From assembly GCA_902615715.1 (NCBI GenBank), contig CACMQA010000001.1, forward strand, positions 1 through 64,000: a stretch of 64,000 bases of DNA. The letters are read 5' to 3'. The stretch is from an uncultured Pelagibacteraceae bacterium. GTDB lineage: Bacteria; Pseudomonadota; Alphaproteobacteria; Pelagibacterales; Pelagibacteraceae. Below the pieces are notes generated by a model. That model was given only the letters and a program-made list of their open reading frames with translations. It did no database searches and was not told where the DNA came from. This document shows positions 26,232-36,167 of the stretch, piece by piece. Each line of letters starts with the position of its first letter. Within the stretch, counting starts at the first letter, position 1. Made by a program: the position numbers and the translations under genes.

Positions 26232-27557
26232 ATGAAATTGATAAAATATTCGTCAAAATTTTCAAAAAAACAAATTATATTGTTGTCCATTCCAGTTTTT
26301 TTTTCAAACTTAGCTATCCCTTTAGTTGGGATTGTGGATACCGGTTTAATGGGAAATCTTGGAGAAGCAAAATATTTAGTTGCAACGAGTATCGCTACAT
26401 CGGTAATGACCATGGTTATTTGGAGTTTTGGTTTTTTAAGAATGGGCACCGTAGGTATCGTTTCCCAAGCTTACGGCAGAGGAGATTATAGGGAAATTGT
26501 GAGAACAATAATAAGAAATTTTGTAATTGCCGTAGTGATAGCTTTAGTAATCATAATTTTAAAACCCTTAATAAATATTTCCATACAACATTTTTTTAAT
26601 ACATCAGAAGAAGTACAAAAATTGATAAACACTTATTTAAATGTAAGAGTTTTTTCAGTTCCAGCAGAGTTAGCAATCTATATTTTAGTTGGATTTTATC
26701 TTGGAATACAAAAAACTAAGATATCTAGCTTAATAATAGTAACTTTATCTATTTTGAACATAGTTTTTAGTTCTGTTTTTGTTTTAACTTATAATTTAGA
26801 TGTATTTGGTGTAGCTCTCGGCACTTTACTCGCAAGTTTTATAACAGTAATTATTTTCAGTTTATTTACTTACAGATTTATAATTAAAAAATTTAAATTA
26901 ATACCTAGATTTGAAAAAATTGTTATTCAATCAAAGCTATTAAAATTATTTAATATTAATTTAGATATTTTTATTAGAACTGTAATTTTAACTTTTGCAT
27001 TTTTATGGGTAACTTATTTAGGATCAAAACTTGGTGAAGATTATTTAGCTGTAAATACTATATTAATGCAGTTTATCATACTAGCCGCTTTCTTTTTAGA
27101 TGCTTATGCTTTTTCTACTGAAGGCATAGTGGGTTTCACTATTGGAAGAAAAATAAAAAATTCTTTTTTATCTGTTGTAAAAAACTCTATTCAAATAAGT
27201 TTTATTACTGCATTAATAGTATCGTTTATTTATATAATTTTTTTTAAACAAATAATAAATATAATTACCGATATAGAATTACTAAGATTTATTTCTTATA
27301 AACATTTTATATGGATAATTATAATTCCACCTATTGCATCGTTCTGTTATCAACTTGATGGTATTTTTATAGGAGCTTCTCAAACAAGAGAAATGAGAAA
27401 CGCTATGATAATTTCTGTTACTAGTTTCATTGTTATATCTATGTATTTGACTAAATATTTTGGCAATCATGGATTATGGTTTTCACTTATGTGTTTTATG
27501 ATATTAAGATCAATAACACTGAAATTTTATTTTAATAAGATCTTAAGAAAGTTTTAA
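26232..27557 (+). CDS. MATE-family multidrug/metabolite efflux protein (DinF-like)
   Basis: A 441-residue protein with 12 helices. N-terminal LSIPVFFSNLAIPLVGIVDTGLMGNLGEAKYLVA and the LRMGTVGIVSQAYGRGD loop near residue 75 are typical of DinF-type MATE proteins. Cation-driven export of organic compounds is expected; the substrate is unknown. A clear AAAGGAAAAA ribosome site lies before the ATG. An EamA gene starts at the next base after its stop. Confidence 0.9.
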   Translation: MKLIKYSSKFSKKQIILLSIPVFFSNLAIPLVGIVDTGLMGNLGEAKYLVATSIATSVMTMVIWSFGFLRMGTVGIVSQAYGRGDYREIVRTIIRNFVIAVVIALVIIILKPLINISIQHFFNTSEEVQKLINTYLNVRVFSVPAELAIYILVGFYLGIQKTKISSLIIVTLSILNIVFSSVFVLTYNLDVFGVALGTLLASFITVIIFSLFTYRFIIKKFKLIPRFEKIVIQSKLLKLFNINLDIFIRTVILTFAFLWVTYLGSKLGEDYLAVNTILMQFIILAAFFLDAYAFSTEGIVGFTIGRKIKNSFLSVVKNSIQISFITALIVSFIYIIFFKQIINIITDIELLRFISYKHFIWIIIIPPIASFCYQLDGIFIGASQTREMRNAMIISVTSFIVISMYLTKYFGNHGLWFSLMCFMILRSITLKFYFNKILRKF

Positions 27558-28421
27558 ATGCAATTTCTATATCAAATTCCAGGGTACATCCTTCTTTTGT
27601 TTGGAGGATTTTGTTTAAGCTGGGGTGGCTTTATTATTAGATCATTCGAGGAAGCAACTGTTTGGCAAATTTTATTATTAAGATCTGTTTTCTTTATGAT
27701 TGCATTAATGATTTTCTTAATTGGAACCTATAAAAAAAATACAATTAAGATTATAAAAGATGCTGGATACCCCGCTGTGCTTGGAGGACTAGTAATGTCT
27801 TTAAGTTTTATCGCATTCGTAGTTTCTATGAGCATAACTACAGTTGCCAATGTTGTATTCATTATAAGTACACAAACAATGTTCCTGGCAATTTTTGGTT
27901 ACTTTTATTTAAAAGAGAAGGTTTCATTAATAAGTTTCTTCTCAATTGTATTAGCTATGGGAGGAATTACTATAATGGTTGGAGACTCTCTTTCAACTGG
28001 TTCCTTTCTTGGAAATATTGTTGCATTAGCAATTCCAATAAATTTTTCAATATTAGTAATGATCATTAGAAAAAATAAAAATTTAGATATGGTACCTGCA
28101 ATTTTTTACTCAGGAATTTTTAGTATCATTTATGGATTAATACTTTCTGAGACATTTGTATTTACCAGTCATGATATTTTAATGGGCTTTTTTCTTGGAG
28201 TTCCTCAATTAGCTTTTGGATTTATCTGCATCACTATCGGATCAAGAACAACTCCTTCAACTACAATCGGTCTTTTAATGTTAACAGAGACGTTATTTGC
28301 CCCTGTGTGGGTATGGTTATTCCTTAATGAGATACCACCTTTAAGTGTGCTTATTGGAGGAAGTGTAATAATTACTGCAATTATACTTAAAAGCTTTGAT
28401 AAAAAAAAAGTCACATCATAA
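27558..28421 (+). CDS. EamA/DMT-family transporter
   Basis: A 287-residue protein with ten helices in two EamA repeats. The first repeat has FCLSWGGFIIRSFEEATVWQILLLRS and TTVANVVFIISTQTMFLAIFGYFYLKEKV; the second ends with LTETLFAPVWVWLFLNEIPPLSVLIGGSVIITAIIL. These are drug/metabolite transporter signatures. The direction is probably export. It begins immediately after the MATE stop and precedes the glycine riboswitch by about 45 bases. Confidence 0.9.
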   Translation: MQFLYQIPGYILLLFGGFCLSWGGFIIRSFEEATVWQILLLRSVFFMIALMIFLIGTYKKNTIKIIKDAGYPAVLGGLVMSLSFIAFVVSMSITTVANVVFIISTQTMFLAIFGYFYLKEKVSLISFFSIVLAMGGITIMVGDSLSTGSFLGNIVALAIPINFSILVMIIRKNKNLDMVPAIFYSGIFSIIYGLILSETFVFTSHDILMGFFLGVPQLAFGFICITIGSRTTPSTTIGLLMLTETLFAPVWVWLFLNEIPPLSVLIGGSVIITAIILKSFDKKKVTS

Positions 28422-28464
28422 TAATTATATTTGACATTTCGGGTCTTTTCGATGAAAGTCCTCT

Positions 28465-28612
28465 TGTAACGGGAGAGACCAATTTTTGGCGCCGAAGGAG
28501 CAACCACCCCGGAAACTCTCAGGCAAAAGGACCGTTGCCGTAATAACTCTGGAAAGCAGGCTTTAGCCTCACCGAAGGATTAAATCTCTCAGGTACATAG
28601 ACAGATGGGGTT
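28465..28612 (+). promoter_or_regulatory. Tandem glycine riboswitch upstream of gcvT
   Basis: Two aptamers in series. The first runs from GGGAGAGACC (about 28471) through GCGCCGAAGGAGCAA and AACTCTCAGGCAAAAGGACCG (to about 28534). The second runs from AACTCTGGAAAG (about 28544) through CACCGAAGGATTAAATCTCTCAGG to AGACAGATGGGG (about 28610). These are the conserved cores of the glycine riboswitch. In other bacteria it turns on glycine cleavage genes when glycine is abundant, and here it sits directly before gcvT. How it acts here (transcription or translation) is unclear: the gene start follows about 14 bases later with only a weak ribosome site. Confidence 0.95.
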
Positions 28613-28626
28613 AGAAAAGAGTTATT

Positions 28627-29721
28627 ATGGAAGTACAAAAAACAGCTTTATATAATTACCATAAAGGTCTTGGTGCTAAATTCGTTTCCTTTGCAGGTTA
28701 TGAAATGCCAATTCAATATAAAGATGGCATTGTAAAAGAACATATTTCAACAAGATCATACGCAGGTTTTTTTGATGTTTCTCACATGGGGCAGTTTTTT
28801 TTAGAGGGAGATGAAACATTAGCAGATGCTTTAGAAAAAATTATTCCAGCAGATCTTAAATCTTTAAAATTAAATCATTCTAAATATTCTTTCTTACTCA
28901 ATAACGAAGGAGGAATTATAGATGACTTAATTATTACAAAAACTTCTAAAGGATTTTGCATCATTTTAAACGCAGCATGTAAAGAGAACGATGTTAAACA
29001 AATCGAGAAATTTTTAAACAAGGATCACAAATATTTTTTAGATAACGATTTGTCTTTAATAGCATTACAAGGACCAAAAGCAGTTGAAATTTTAGAAAAA
29101 CTTGTACCTGGTGTTTCAAATTTAAAGTTTATGACTGGTGATAATTTTGAGTTTGATAACAAAAACTTATATATAACTAGATCAGGATACACTGGTGAAG
29201 ATGGTTTTGAAATTTCTATCCCAAACGATAAAGTAGAAAAACTTATCTCATTCTTAAAAGAAAACAAAGTTAATGCCGTAGGATTAGGAGCCAGGGATAC
29301 ATTAAGACTTGAAGCTGGACTATGTTTATACGGTCACGATTTAAACGAAAAGATTAATCCCATTGAAGCTAATTTAAAATGGGCGATTGCTAAGAGAAGA
29401 AGAGAAGAAGGTGGTTTCAATGGTTGGGAAAAAATTAAAAAATTAATTGAAAATGGAAGTGAAAAAAAAAGAGTTGGCATTTTGCCAGATGGAAGAGTTA
29501 TTGCTAGAGAAAATACCAAAATTTTTTCTGAAAGTGGAGAAGAGATTGGTTTAATAACCAGTGGAACTTTTGGTCCTAGTGTAAACGCACCAGTTGCAAT
29601 GGGTTATATAAATACAAAATATACTGAAATTGGAACAAAAATTCATTTAGAAATAAGAGGAAAGAAACATGGGGGTAAAGTTTCTGAACTTCCTTTTTTT
29701 AAAAAGAGTTATGTTAAATAA
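28627..29721 (+). CDS. gcvT: Glycine cleavage system T protein (aminomethyltransferase)
   Basis: A 364-residue cytoplasmic protein that moves the aminomethyl carbon of glycine to tetrahydrofolate and releases ammonia. It shows [39 protein letters not shown] near residue 47, the folate region [16 protein letters not shown] near residue 183, [21 protein letters not shown] near residue 220 and a C-terminal barrel ending with [16 protein letters not shown]. Length and motifs are normal. It is the first gene of gcvTHP and lies under the glycine riboswitch. Confidence 0.97.
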   Translation: MEVQKTALYNYHKGLGAKFVSFAGYEMPIQYKDGIVKEHISTRSYAGFFDVSHMGQFFLEGDETLADALEKIIPADLKSLKLNHSKYSFLLNNEGGIIDDLIITKTSKGFCIILNAACKENDVKQIEKFLNKDHKYFLDNDLSLIALQGPKAVEILEKLVPGVSNLKFMTGDNFEFDNKNLYITRSGYTGEDGFEISIPNDKVEKLISFLKENKVNAVGLGARDTLRLEAGLCLYGHDLNEKINPIEANLKWAIAKRRREEGGFNGWEKIKKLIENGSEKKRVGILPDGRVIARENTKIFSESGEEIGLITSGTFGPSVNAPVAMGYINTKYTEIGTKIHLEIRGKKHGGKVSELPFFKKSYVK

Positions 29722-29735
29722 TAAAGGAGCAAAGG

Positions 29736-30116
29736 ATGAGTGAAAAAAAATTTTCAAAAAAACACGAGTGGGTTTCACTTGATGGTGATACTGCAACTGT
29801 TGGTATTACTAAACATGCTACTGAAATGTTAGGAGACATTGTTTTTGTTGAAGTTCCTGAACCAGGCAAATCAGTTGAGAAGGATGGCCAAGCAGCTGTC
29901 GTTGAGTCCACTAAAGCAGCTAGTGATGTTTATTCCCCAATCTCAGGAGAAATTTTAGAAGGAAATAAATCTATTGTTGATGATCCAGGAAATGTAAATT
30001 CTGATCCAGAGGGAGTAAGTTGGTTTTTTAAAATAAAAGTAAAAGATAAATCTGAATTTGACACATTAATGAACAAAGCAGATTACGATAAATTCTGCGC
30101 GGAGAACCCTAGCTAA
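29736..30116 (+). CDS. gcvH: Glycine cleavage system H protein
   Basis: A 126-residue lipoyl carrier. The lipoylated lysine should be K60 in [19 protein letters not shown]. The start [32 protein letters not shown] and [12 protein letters not shown] are typical. It shuttles the aminomethyl group between GcvP, GcvT and the L protein. The ATG is preceded by AAAGGAGCAAAGG, a strong ribosome site, which fits the need for excess H protein. Its stop shares one base with gcvP. Confidence 0.97.
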   Translation: MSEKKFSKKHEWVSLDGDTATVGITKHATEMLGDIVFVEVPEPGKSVEKDGQAAVVESTKAASDVYSPISGEILEGNKSIVDDPGNVNSDPEGVSWFFKIKVKDKSEFDTLMNKADYDKFCAENPS

Positions 30117-32983
30117 TGATTGACGATAATTCAAAAGAGTTTATCAAAAGACATATTGGTCCCTCTGAAGAGGAGCAATCTAAGATGTTAAAATACATCG
30201 GATATAATTCACTTCAAGATCTGATGGAAAATACTGTACCGGAAAAGATCTTGTTAAAAGAAGATCTTAAAATTGATCAGCCAATGTCAGAAAATGATGC
30301 TTTGAAAAAATTAAAATCTATTTCTAAAAAAAATAAAATCTTTAGAAATTTCATTGGAATGGGATATTATAATTCTATTACACCCAATGTAATATTAAGA
30401 AATATTTTAGAAAATCCTGGATGGTATACTTCTTACACACCTTACCAGCCTGAAGTAGCGCAAGGTCGACTTGAAATGCTTCTAAATTTTCAACAATCAA
30501 TAATTGATTTAACGGGCATGGATATTGCTAATGCCTCTTTATTAGATGAAGCAACTGCAACAGCAGAAGCAGTAGGATTAAGCCAGAGACTAGATAAGAC
30601 TGACTCAAAAAAAATATTTATTTCAAGTAATTGCAATCCTCAGACGATAGATCTTATTAAAACAAGAACAAATCCTTTTGGCTTGGAACTGATTATAGGC
30701 GATGAAAAATCAGAACTTTCAAAAATTGATGAAGATATAATTTGCGGTGTTTTATCTTATCCGGGAACTTTAGGTGAGATAAACGATCCTAGTGAAAGCA
30801 TCAGTCAAATTCACAAAAAAAACGGAAAAGCTATTTTGGTTTGTGACTTATTGGCTTTAGCTAGATTAAAAACTCCAGCTGAACTTGGAGCAGACATTGC
30901 AGTCGGTAGTGCTCAAAGATTTGGTATCCCAATGGGTTACGGCGGGCCTCATGCTGCATTTTTTGCTACAAAAGAAGAATTTAAAAGATCAATGCCTGGA
31001 AGAATTATAGGTGTATCAAAAGATAGACACGGAAAAAAAGCTTACAGACTTTCTTTACAAACTAGGGAGCAACACATTCGAAGAGATAAAGCAACAAGCA
31101 ATATTTGTACTGCTCAAGCTTTATTGGCTATCATTTCTGCTGCTTTTGCAATTTATCATGGACCTGAAGGAATACTTAAAATTGCAAATAGAACTTCTAA
31201 ATTAGCAAAAATCTTTGCTGATAATATTAAAGCAAGCGGTTATAAAATTCTATCAGATCATTTCTTCGACACTGTTACGATTAAAACCAATGAAAAAACA
31301 AATCCTATTTTTGAGGCAGCACTAAAAGAGAATATAAACCTTAGAAAAGTTGATAAAGATCATTTATCTGTTGCGTTTGATGAAGCAAAAAAACTTGATG
31401 ATGTAAACTTATTGTTAAAAATATTTGGAATAACTAAAGTAATTAAACAAGAAGTTAAGGTAGAGCTAGATAATCTTCCAAAAAATCTTTTAAGAACTTC
31501 AAAATACTTAACTCATCCAGTTTTTAACAAATACCATTCTGAAACTGAGATGTTAAGATATCTAAAGAAACTAGAAGATTGTGATATTGCACTTAATAGA
31601 TCAATGATTGCTTTAGGATCTTGTACAATGAAGCTCAATGCAACAGCAGAATTAATTCCTATTACTTGGAAAGAGTTTTCACTTCCACATCCTTTTGTTC
31701 CTACAAATCAAATGGAAGGTTATAAGATTCTTTTTAATGATCTAATAAACGATCTGAAAGAAATTACCGGATATGATGCAGTTTCTTTACAGCCTAACTC
31801 TGGGGCTCAAGGAGAGTATGCAGGTTTAATGACTATAAGAAAATTCCATAAAAATAATAAACAAGAAAATCGTAACGTTTGTCTAATTCCGGACTCAGCT
31901 CATGGAACTAATCCAGCAAGTGCCCAAATGTGTGGGATGAAAGTTGTTGTAGTCAATTGTGACGAAGATGGAAACGTGGATATAGACGACCTTAAAAATA
32001 AAGCTGAAAAACACTCAAAAGACTTAGCTGCTTTAATGGTTACTTACCCCTCTACACACGGAGTATTTGAAGAAAAAATCATGGAAATTTGTGATGTTAT
32101 TCATAAGCATGGTGGACAAGTTTATATGGATGGAGCAAATCTAAACGCACTTGTAGGTGTTGCAAAACCAGGGAAATTTGGACCAGATGTTTGTCATATT
32201 AATTTACATAAAACATTTTGCATACCGCACGGTGGAGGCGGACCAGGAATGGGCCCTATTGCTTGTGCTAAGCATTTAGCTGATTTTTTACCAACACACG
32301 AAATTATTAAAGAAGCTGGCCCTATGAATGGAATGGGAGCTGTTTCAGCCGCTCCTTGGGGAAGTTCGAGTATACTTCCGATATCATGGATGTACATAAA
32401 GATGATGGGTGCAGAAGGTTTGAAAAAAGCATCACAAGTTTCGATATTAAACGCAAATTACATTTCAAAAAAATTATCCAAAGATTACAAAGTTCTTTAC
32501 ACTGGAAAAAATGGAAATGTTGCACATGAATGTATAATTGATATCAGACCAATAAAAGCAAGTTCAGGAATCTCAGAAGAGGATCTCGCAAAAAGATTAA
32601 TTGATTTTGGATACCACGCACCAACTATGTCATGGCCTGTTGCTGGTACAATTATGATTGAGCCGACTGAAAGTGAAAATTTGGAAGAGATTGATAAATT
32701 TTGTAATGCACTTATAAAAATTAAAAAAGAAATTAATTTAGTGGAGTCATCAAAGTTTGACAAAACTGATAACCCGCTGAAAAACGCACCTCATACTTAT
32801 GTCGAATTAACTTCTAACGAGTGGAAGCATGCTTACTCAAGAGAAGAAGCGGCTTTTCCCACTGAGTATGTAAAAAACAATAAATATTGGGCACCAGTTG
32901 CTAGAGTAGATAATGTTTTTGGAGATAGAAATTTAGTATGTTCATGTCCTTCAATGGATGAATATAAAGATGAAGCTGCTTAA
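30116..32983 (+). CDS. gcvP: Glycine dehydrogenase (decarboxylating), P protein
   Basis: A 955-residue single-chain P protein, about the length of the homodimeric form, so both halves are fused as in most proteobacteria. The N-half has FIKRHIGPSEEEQSKML and YTPYQPEVAQGRLEMLLNFQ; the C-half has GSCTMKLNATAE and the pyridoxal phosphate lysine K699 in INLHKTFCIPHGGGGPGMGP. It decarboxylates glycine and loads the aminomethyl group onto GcvH. The stop is followed nine bases later by a separate fatty-acid cluster on the same strand without a visible terminator. Confidence 0.97.
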   Translation: MIDDNSKEFIKRHIGPSEEEQSKMLKYIGYNSLQDLMENTVPEKILLKEDLKIDQPMSENDALKKLKSISKKNKIFRNFIGMGYYNSITPNVILRNILENPGWYTSYTPYQPEVAQGRLEMLLNFQQSIIDLTGMDIANASLLDEATATAEAVGLSQRLDKTDSKKIFISSNCNPQTIDLIKTRTNPFGLELIIGDEKSELSKIDEDIICGVLSYPGTLGEINDPSESISQIHKKNGKAILVCDLLALARLKTPAELGADIAVGSAQRFGIPMGYGGPHAAFFATKEEFKRSMPGRIIGVSKDRHGKKAYRLSLQTREQHIRRDKATSNICTAQALLAIISAAFAIYHGPEGILKIANRTSKLAKIFADNIKASGYKILSDHFFDTVTIKTNEKTNPIFEAALKENINLRKVDKDHLSVAFDEAKKLDDVNLLLKIFGITKVIKQEVKVELDNLPKNLLRTSKYLTHPVFNKYHSETEMLRYLKKLEDCDIALNRSMIALGSCTMKLNATAELIPITWKEFSLPHPFVPTNQMEGYKILFNDLINDLKEITGYDAVSLQPNSGAQGEYAGLMTIRKFHKNNKQENRNVCLIPDSAHGTNPASAQMCGMKVVVVNCDEDGNVDIDDLKNKAEKHSKDLAALMVTYPSTHGVFEEKIMEICDVIHKHGGQVYMDGANLNALVGVAKPGKFGPDVCHINLHKTFCIPHGGGGPGMGPIACAKHLADFLPTHEIIKEAGPMNGMGAVSAAPWGSSSILPISWMYIKMMGAEGLKKASQVSILNANYISKKLSKDYKVLYTGKNGNVAHECIIDIRPIKASSGISEEDLAKRLIDFGYHAPTMSWPVAGTIMIEPTESENLEEIDKFCNALIKIKKEINLVESSKFDKTDNPLKNAPHTYVELTSNEWKHAYSREEAAFPTEYVKNNKYWAPVARVDNVFGDRNLVCSCPSMDEYKDEAA

Positions 32984-32992
32984 TCTCTTCTA

Positions 32993-34219
32993 ATGAAAAT
33001 CGCTGTTATCGGCTCAGGCATCTCAGGATTATCTTCCGCATATTTTCTCTCAAAAAAATATAAAGTTGATCTATACGAAAAAGAAAATCACTTTGGAGGT
33101 CATTCTTTTACCTACGAGATAAAAGAAGAGGATAAGATTGTTCCAGTAGATCTAGGCTTTATTGTTTTTAATGAGGTTACCTATCCAAATTTAGTAAATT
33201 TTTTTAATGAATTAAAAGTTCCTTATGAAAAAAGCGACATGTCATTTTCTGTATCAATAAAGAATAGTAATGTTGAATATAGTGGAAGTGGTTTAGGAGG
33301 TATTTTTGCTAATAAATTAAATCTTCTTAATTTAAAATTTTTATATATGATTAGAGAGATATTTTCATTTTATAAAACTGCTCCAAAATTACTTGAAAGT
33401 GAAATACAAGAAGAGACTCTAGGAAATTTTCTTACTAAACAAAAGTTATCAAAATACTTCATCGAGTATCACTTAATTCCCATGGTTGCTGCTATCTGGT
33501 CAATGCCATTTAATAAGGCAAAGGAAATGCCATTAAAATTTTTTTTAAATTTTTTTACTAATCATGGTTTATTTAAATTTAAGAATAGACCGCAATGGTA
33601 CACAGTTTCAAATAGAAGTAGAGCTTATGTAAAAAAAGTAACAGATAAAATTAGTGGAGAAATTTTTAAAAATTATAAAGTGGATAAATTAATTAGAAGT
33701 GATAACAACATCAAGGTAATTATTGGCAATGAATATGTTGACTATGATCAAGTAGTTCTAGCTTCCCATGCAGACCAAAGTTTAAGAATGATAGAAAAAC
33801 CAACGGAACAGGAAAAAAATATATTAGAAAAATTTAATTACGTGAAGAATGAGGCTTATTTACATACTGATAAGAGATTAATGCCTCACAAAAAAAGGGC
33901 TTGGTCCAGTTGGAATTCTGTTTCAGATGGAGAAAATACATGTATTACCTATTGGTTAAATAAACTACAAAATTTAAATACATCTAAAGACTATTTTTTA
34001 ACTTTAAACCCTATTTGTAAAATTAACGAAAATTCAGTTATAAAAAAAGTTGATTTTACCCACCCATATTTGAATTCAAAGAATACCGCACTTCAAAAAG
34101 ATCTTAGATTAATACAAGGAAAAAAAAGGACTTGGTTTTGTGGAAGTTATTTTGGTTACGGATTTCATGAAGATGGATTAAAATCATCTATAGATTTGAT
34201 GAATAATTTTAAAATTTGA
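32993..34219 (+). CDS. FAD-dependent amine-oxidase-like protein of cyclopropane fatty acid cluster (COG2907)
   Basis: A 408-residue flavoprotein: FAD motif IAVIGSGISGLSSAYFL at the N-terminus, YEKENHFGGHSFTYEI near residue 28, VDLGFIVFNEVTYPNLVNFFNEL near residue 54 and a C-terminal FCGSYFGYGFHEDGLKSSIDLMN. This COG2907 group almost always lies with DUF1365 and cyclopropane-fatty-acid-synthase-like genes, as here. It probably modifies lipid acyl chains by oxidation or reduction; the precise reaction is not established. It overlaps the DUF1365 gene by four bases. Confidence 0.88.
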   Translation: MKIAVIGSGISGLSSAYFLSKKYKVDLYEKENHFGGHSFTYEIKEEDKIVPVDLGFIVFNEVTYPNLVNFFNELKVPYEKSDMSFSVSIKNSNVEYSGSGLGGIFANKLNLLNLKFLYMIREIFSFYKTAPKLLESEIQEETLGNFLTKQKLSKYFIEYHLIPMVAAIWSMPFNKAKEMPLKFFLNFFTNHGLFKFKNRPQWYTVSNRSRAYVKKVTDKISGEIFKNYKVDKLIRSDNNIKVIIGNEYVDYDQVVLASHADQSLRMIEKPTEQEKNILEKFNYVKNEAYLHTDKRLMPHKKRAWSSWNSVSDGENTCITYWLNKLQNLNTSKDYFLTLNPICKINENSVIKKVDFTHPYLNSKNTALQKDLRLIQGKKRTWFCGSYFGYGFHEDGLKSSIDLMNNFKI

Positions 34220-34977
34220 TGAATTCCTGTATTTACAACGGTGAAGTAACTCATACAAGATTTAAACCTGTAAGACATTTTTTAAAATATAAAACTTTTT
34301 CATTTTTAATTGATTTAGATGAAATCAATCAATTAGACAGTTCAATAAATATTTTCTCTCATAATAAATTTAACATTTTTAGCTTTTACGATAAAGATCA
34401 TGGTGAACGTGACGGAAGTGATTTAAAAGAGTGGGTACTTAAAAACATAAGTAAGTTCAATATTAAAGGTGAAATTAATAAAGTTAAAATACTCTGTTAT
34501 CCAAGAATTTTTGGCTATGTGTTCAACCCTTTAAGTATTTTTTATTGCTATGAGGGTAATCAATTGAAGGCAATTTTTTATGAAGTAAAAAATACTTTTA
34601 ATGAGCAGCACACATATATTTTTAAAATTAAAGATAATGAGGAAATAGCTCAAAAATGCAGAAAAAAGTTTTATGTTTCACCATTTATGGATATGGAAAC
34701 TTACTATAATTTTAAATTACTTAACCCCAGTGATAAACTTTCAGTCTTTATAAAACAAACAGACTCGCATGGAACAGTTTTAACAGCTACCCAAACAGGA
34801 GAAAGAAAAGAATTCAGCCCAAAACAACTCATGCTTAACTTTTTTAAGTATCCCCTAATGACAATTAAAATTATTAGTTCGATACATTTTGAAGCATTAC
34901 TTTTATGGAAAAAAGGGGCAATATATAGAAAAAGAAATATCAAATTAAAAAATAATTTAAGTTACGAGGAATATTAA
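34216..34977 (+). CDS. DUF1365-family protein
   Basis: A 253-residue protein with the DUF1365 marks CIYNGEVTHTRFKPVRHFLKYKTFSFLIDLDE, the YPRIFGYVFNPLSIFYCY motif near residue 95, KNTFNEQHTYIF and FYVSPFMDMETYYNFK near residue 155. Function is unknown, but it is coupled on both sides to genes of the cyclopropane fatty acid cluster (four-base overlap upstream, one base downstream) and is a constant partner of that group, so a role in acyl-chain modification is likely. Confidence 0.88.
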   Translation: MMNSCIYNGEVTHTRFKPVRHFLKYKTFSFLIDLDEINQLDSSINIFSHNKFNIFSFYDKDHGERDGSDLKEWVLKNISKFNIKGEINKVKILCYPRIFGYVFNPLSIFYCYEGNQLKAIFYEVKNTFNEQHTYIFKIKDNEEIAQKCRKKFYVSPFMDMETYYNFKLLNPSDKLSVFIKQTDSHGTVLTATQTGERKEFSPKQLMLNFFKYPLMTIKIISSIHFEALLLWKKGAIYRKRNIKLKNNLSYEEY

Positions 34978-36167
34978 TGAGTTTAATAAAAATTTCAGAA
35001 AGATTCGTCCTAAATAAATTGAAAAAAATCTCAAAAGGAAATCTTAAGCTCATAAATTATGATGGAAAAGTTTTTCATTTTGGTGATTTAGAGAGTAAAT
35101 TATCTTCAGATATCAAAATTAACAAACCTAATTTTTACCTAAATGTTATTATGGGTGGAAGCTCAGCTTTAGGTGAAGCTCACATGAAAAAAGATTTTTA
35201 TTCTTCAAATTTAACAAATTTAATCGAACTTACAGCGAGAAATATTAATACAATTTATTCTTTTTCAGGAAGTTTAAAATTACAAAAAATCAAAAATTTT
35301 CTAAAAAAAATATTTGCGTCAAATACAAAATCTAAAAGTAAAAAATATATTTCAAAACATTATGATTTAGGGAATGAATTTTTTTCGTCGTGGCTTGATA
35401 AATCTCTTACTTATTCAAGCGCAGTCTATAAAAACGAGAAAGATGATTTAGAAATCGCTCAAAGAAATAAATTTCAAGAGCTTATAAATTTAATGAATAT
35501 TAAAGATGGAAACAAGGTTTTAGAGATAGGGTGTGGTTGGGGCGGATTTGCTGAATTTTTGGCTAAAAATTACGATGTGAGTGTGGACTGTATCACAATT
35601 TCTAAAAATCAATATGAGTTTACTAAAAAGAAGATTTTCAACTCAGGACTAAACAATAAAGTTAATGTTAAATTTTTAGATTACAGAGATCTAAAGGAAA
35701 AATATGATCACGTAGCTTCGATAGAAATGATAGAAGCTGTTGGTGAAAAATACATGGACCAATATTTTGGTACAATTAAAAATGTTCTTAATTATGGGGG
35801 AACTGCTGCAATTCAAGGTATCGTGATTAAAGATGAATTATTTGAAAGATATAGAGCAAATGAGGATTTTATTCAAAAATATATATTTCCAGGCGGTTTT
35901 TTACCCTCAATTCAATTTATGGAAAATCTAATTAAAAAAAATGAACTAAAACTAGAAAAAATTAATACCTACTCTGACGATTATGCCAGAACTTTAGCAA
36001 CTTGGAGAAAAAATTTTTTAGGTGCTTGGGAAAAAATTAGCCCACTTGGTTTTGATGAATATTTTAAGCGTATGTGGGAATTTTACTTATCATATTGTGA
36101 AGGAGGTTTTAAGTCTAGAAACATTAACTTGATTCAATTCTCTATGTCTAATAGATATTCGTCATGA
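34977..36167 (+). CDS. cfa: Cyclopropane-fatty-acyl-phospholipid synthase-family methyltransferase
   Basis: A 396-residue S-adenosylmethionine-dependent methyltransferase. The N-terminal lipid-binding part is followed by KKYISKHYDLGNEFFSSWLDKSLTYSSAVY near residue 122, the SAM motif VLEIGCGWGGFAEFLA near residue 180 and SIEMIEAVGEKYMDQYF near residue 245, then FIQKYIFPGGFLPS near residue 300. These are the Cfa landmarks. It adds a methylene or methyl group to unsaturated acyl chains. The neighbours suggest a variant pathway rather than simple cyclopropane formation. Confidence 0.9.
   Translation: MSLIKISERFVLNKLKKISKGNLKLINYDGKVFHFGDLESKLSSDIKINKPNFYLNVIMGGSSALGEAHMKKDFYSSNLTNLIELTARNINTIYSFSGSLKLQKIKNFLKKIFASNTKSKSKKYISKHYDLGNEFFSSWLDKSLTYSSAVYKNEKDDLEIAQRNKFQELINLMNIKDGNKVLEIGCGWGGFAEFLAKNYDVSVDCITISKNQYEFTKKKIFNSGLNNKVNVKFLDYRDLKEKYDHVASIEMIEAVGEKYMDQYFGTIKNVLNYGGTAAIQGIVIKDELFERYRANEDFIQKYIFPGGFLPSIQFMENLIKKNELKLEKINTYSDDYARTLATWRKNFLGAWEKISPLGFDEYFKRMWEFYLSYCEGGFKSRNINLIQFSMSNRYSS

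Noticed and set aside
28431-28436. TTGACA before the glycine riboswitch as a -35 box
   Set aside because: There is no acceptable -10 element 16-18 bases downstream, and the region there is inside the aptamer leader.
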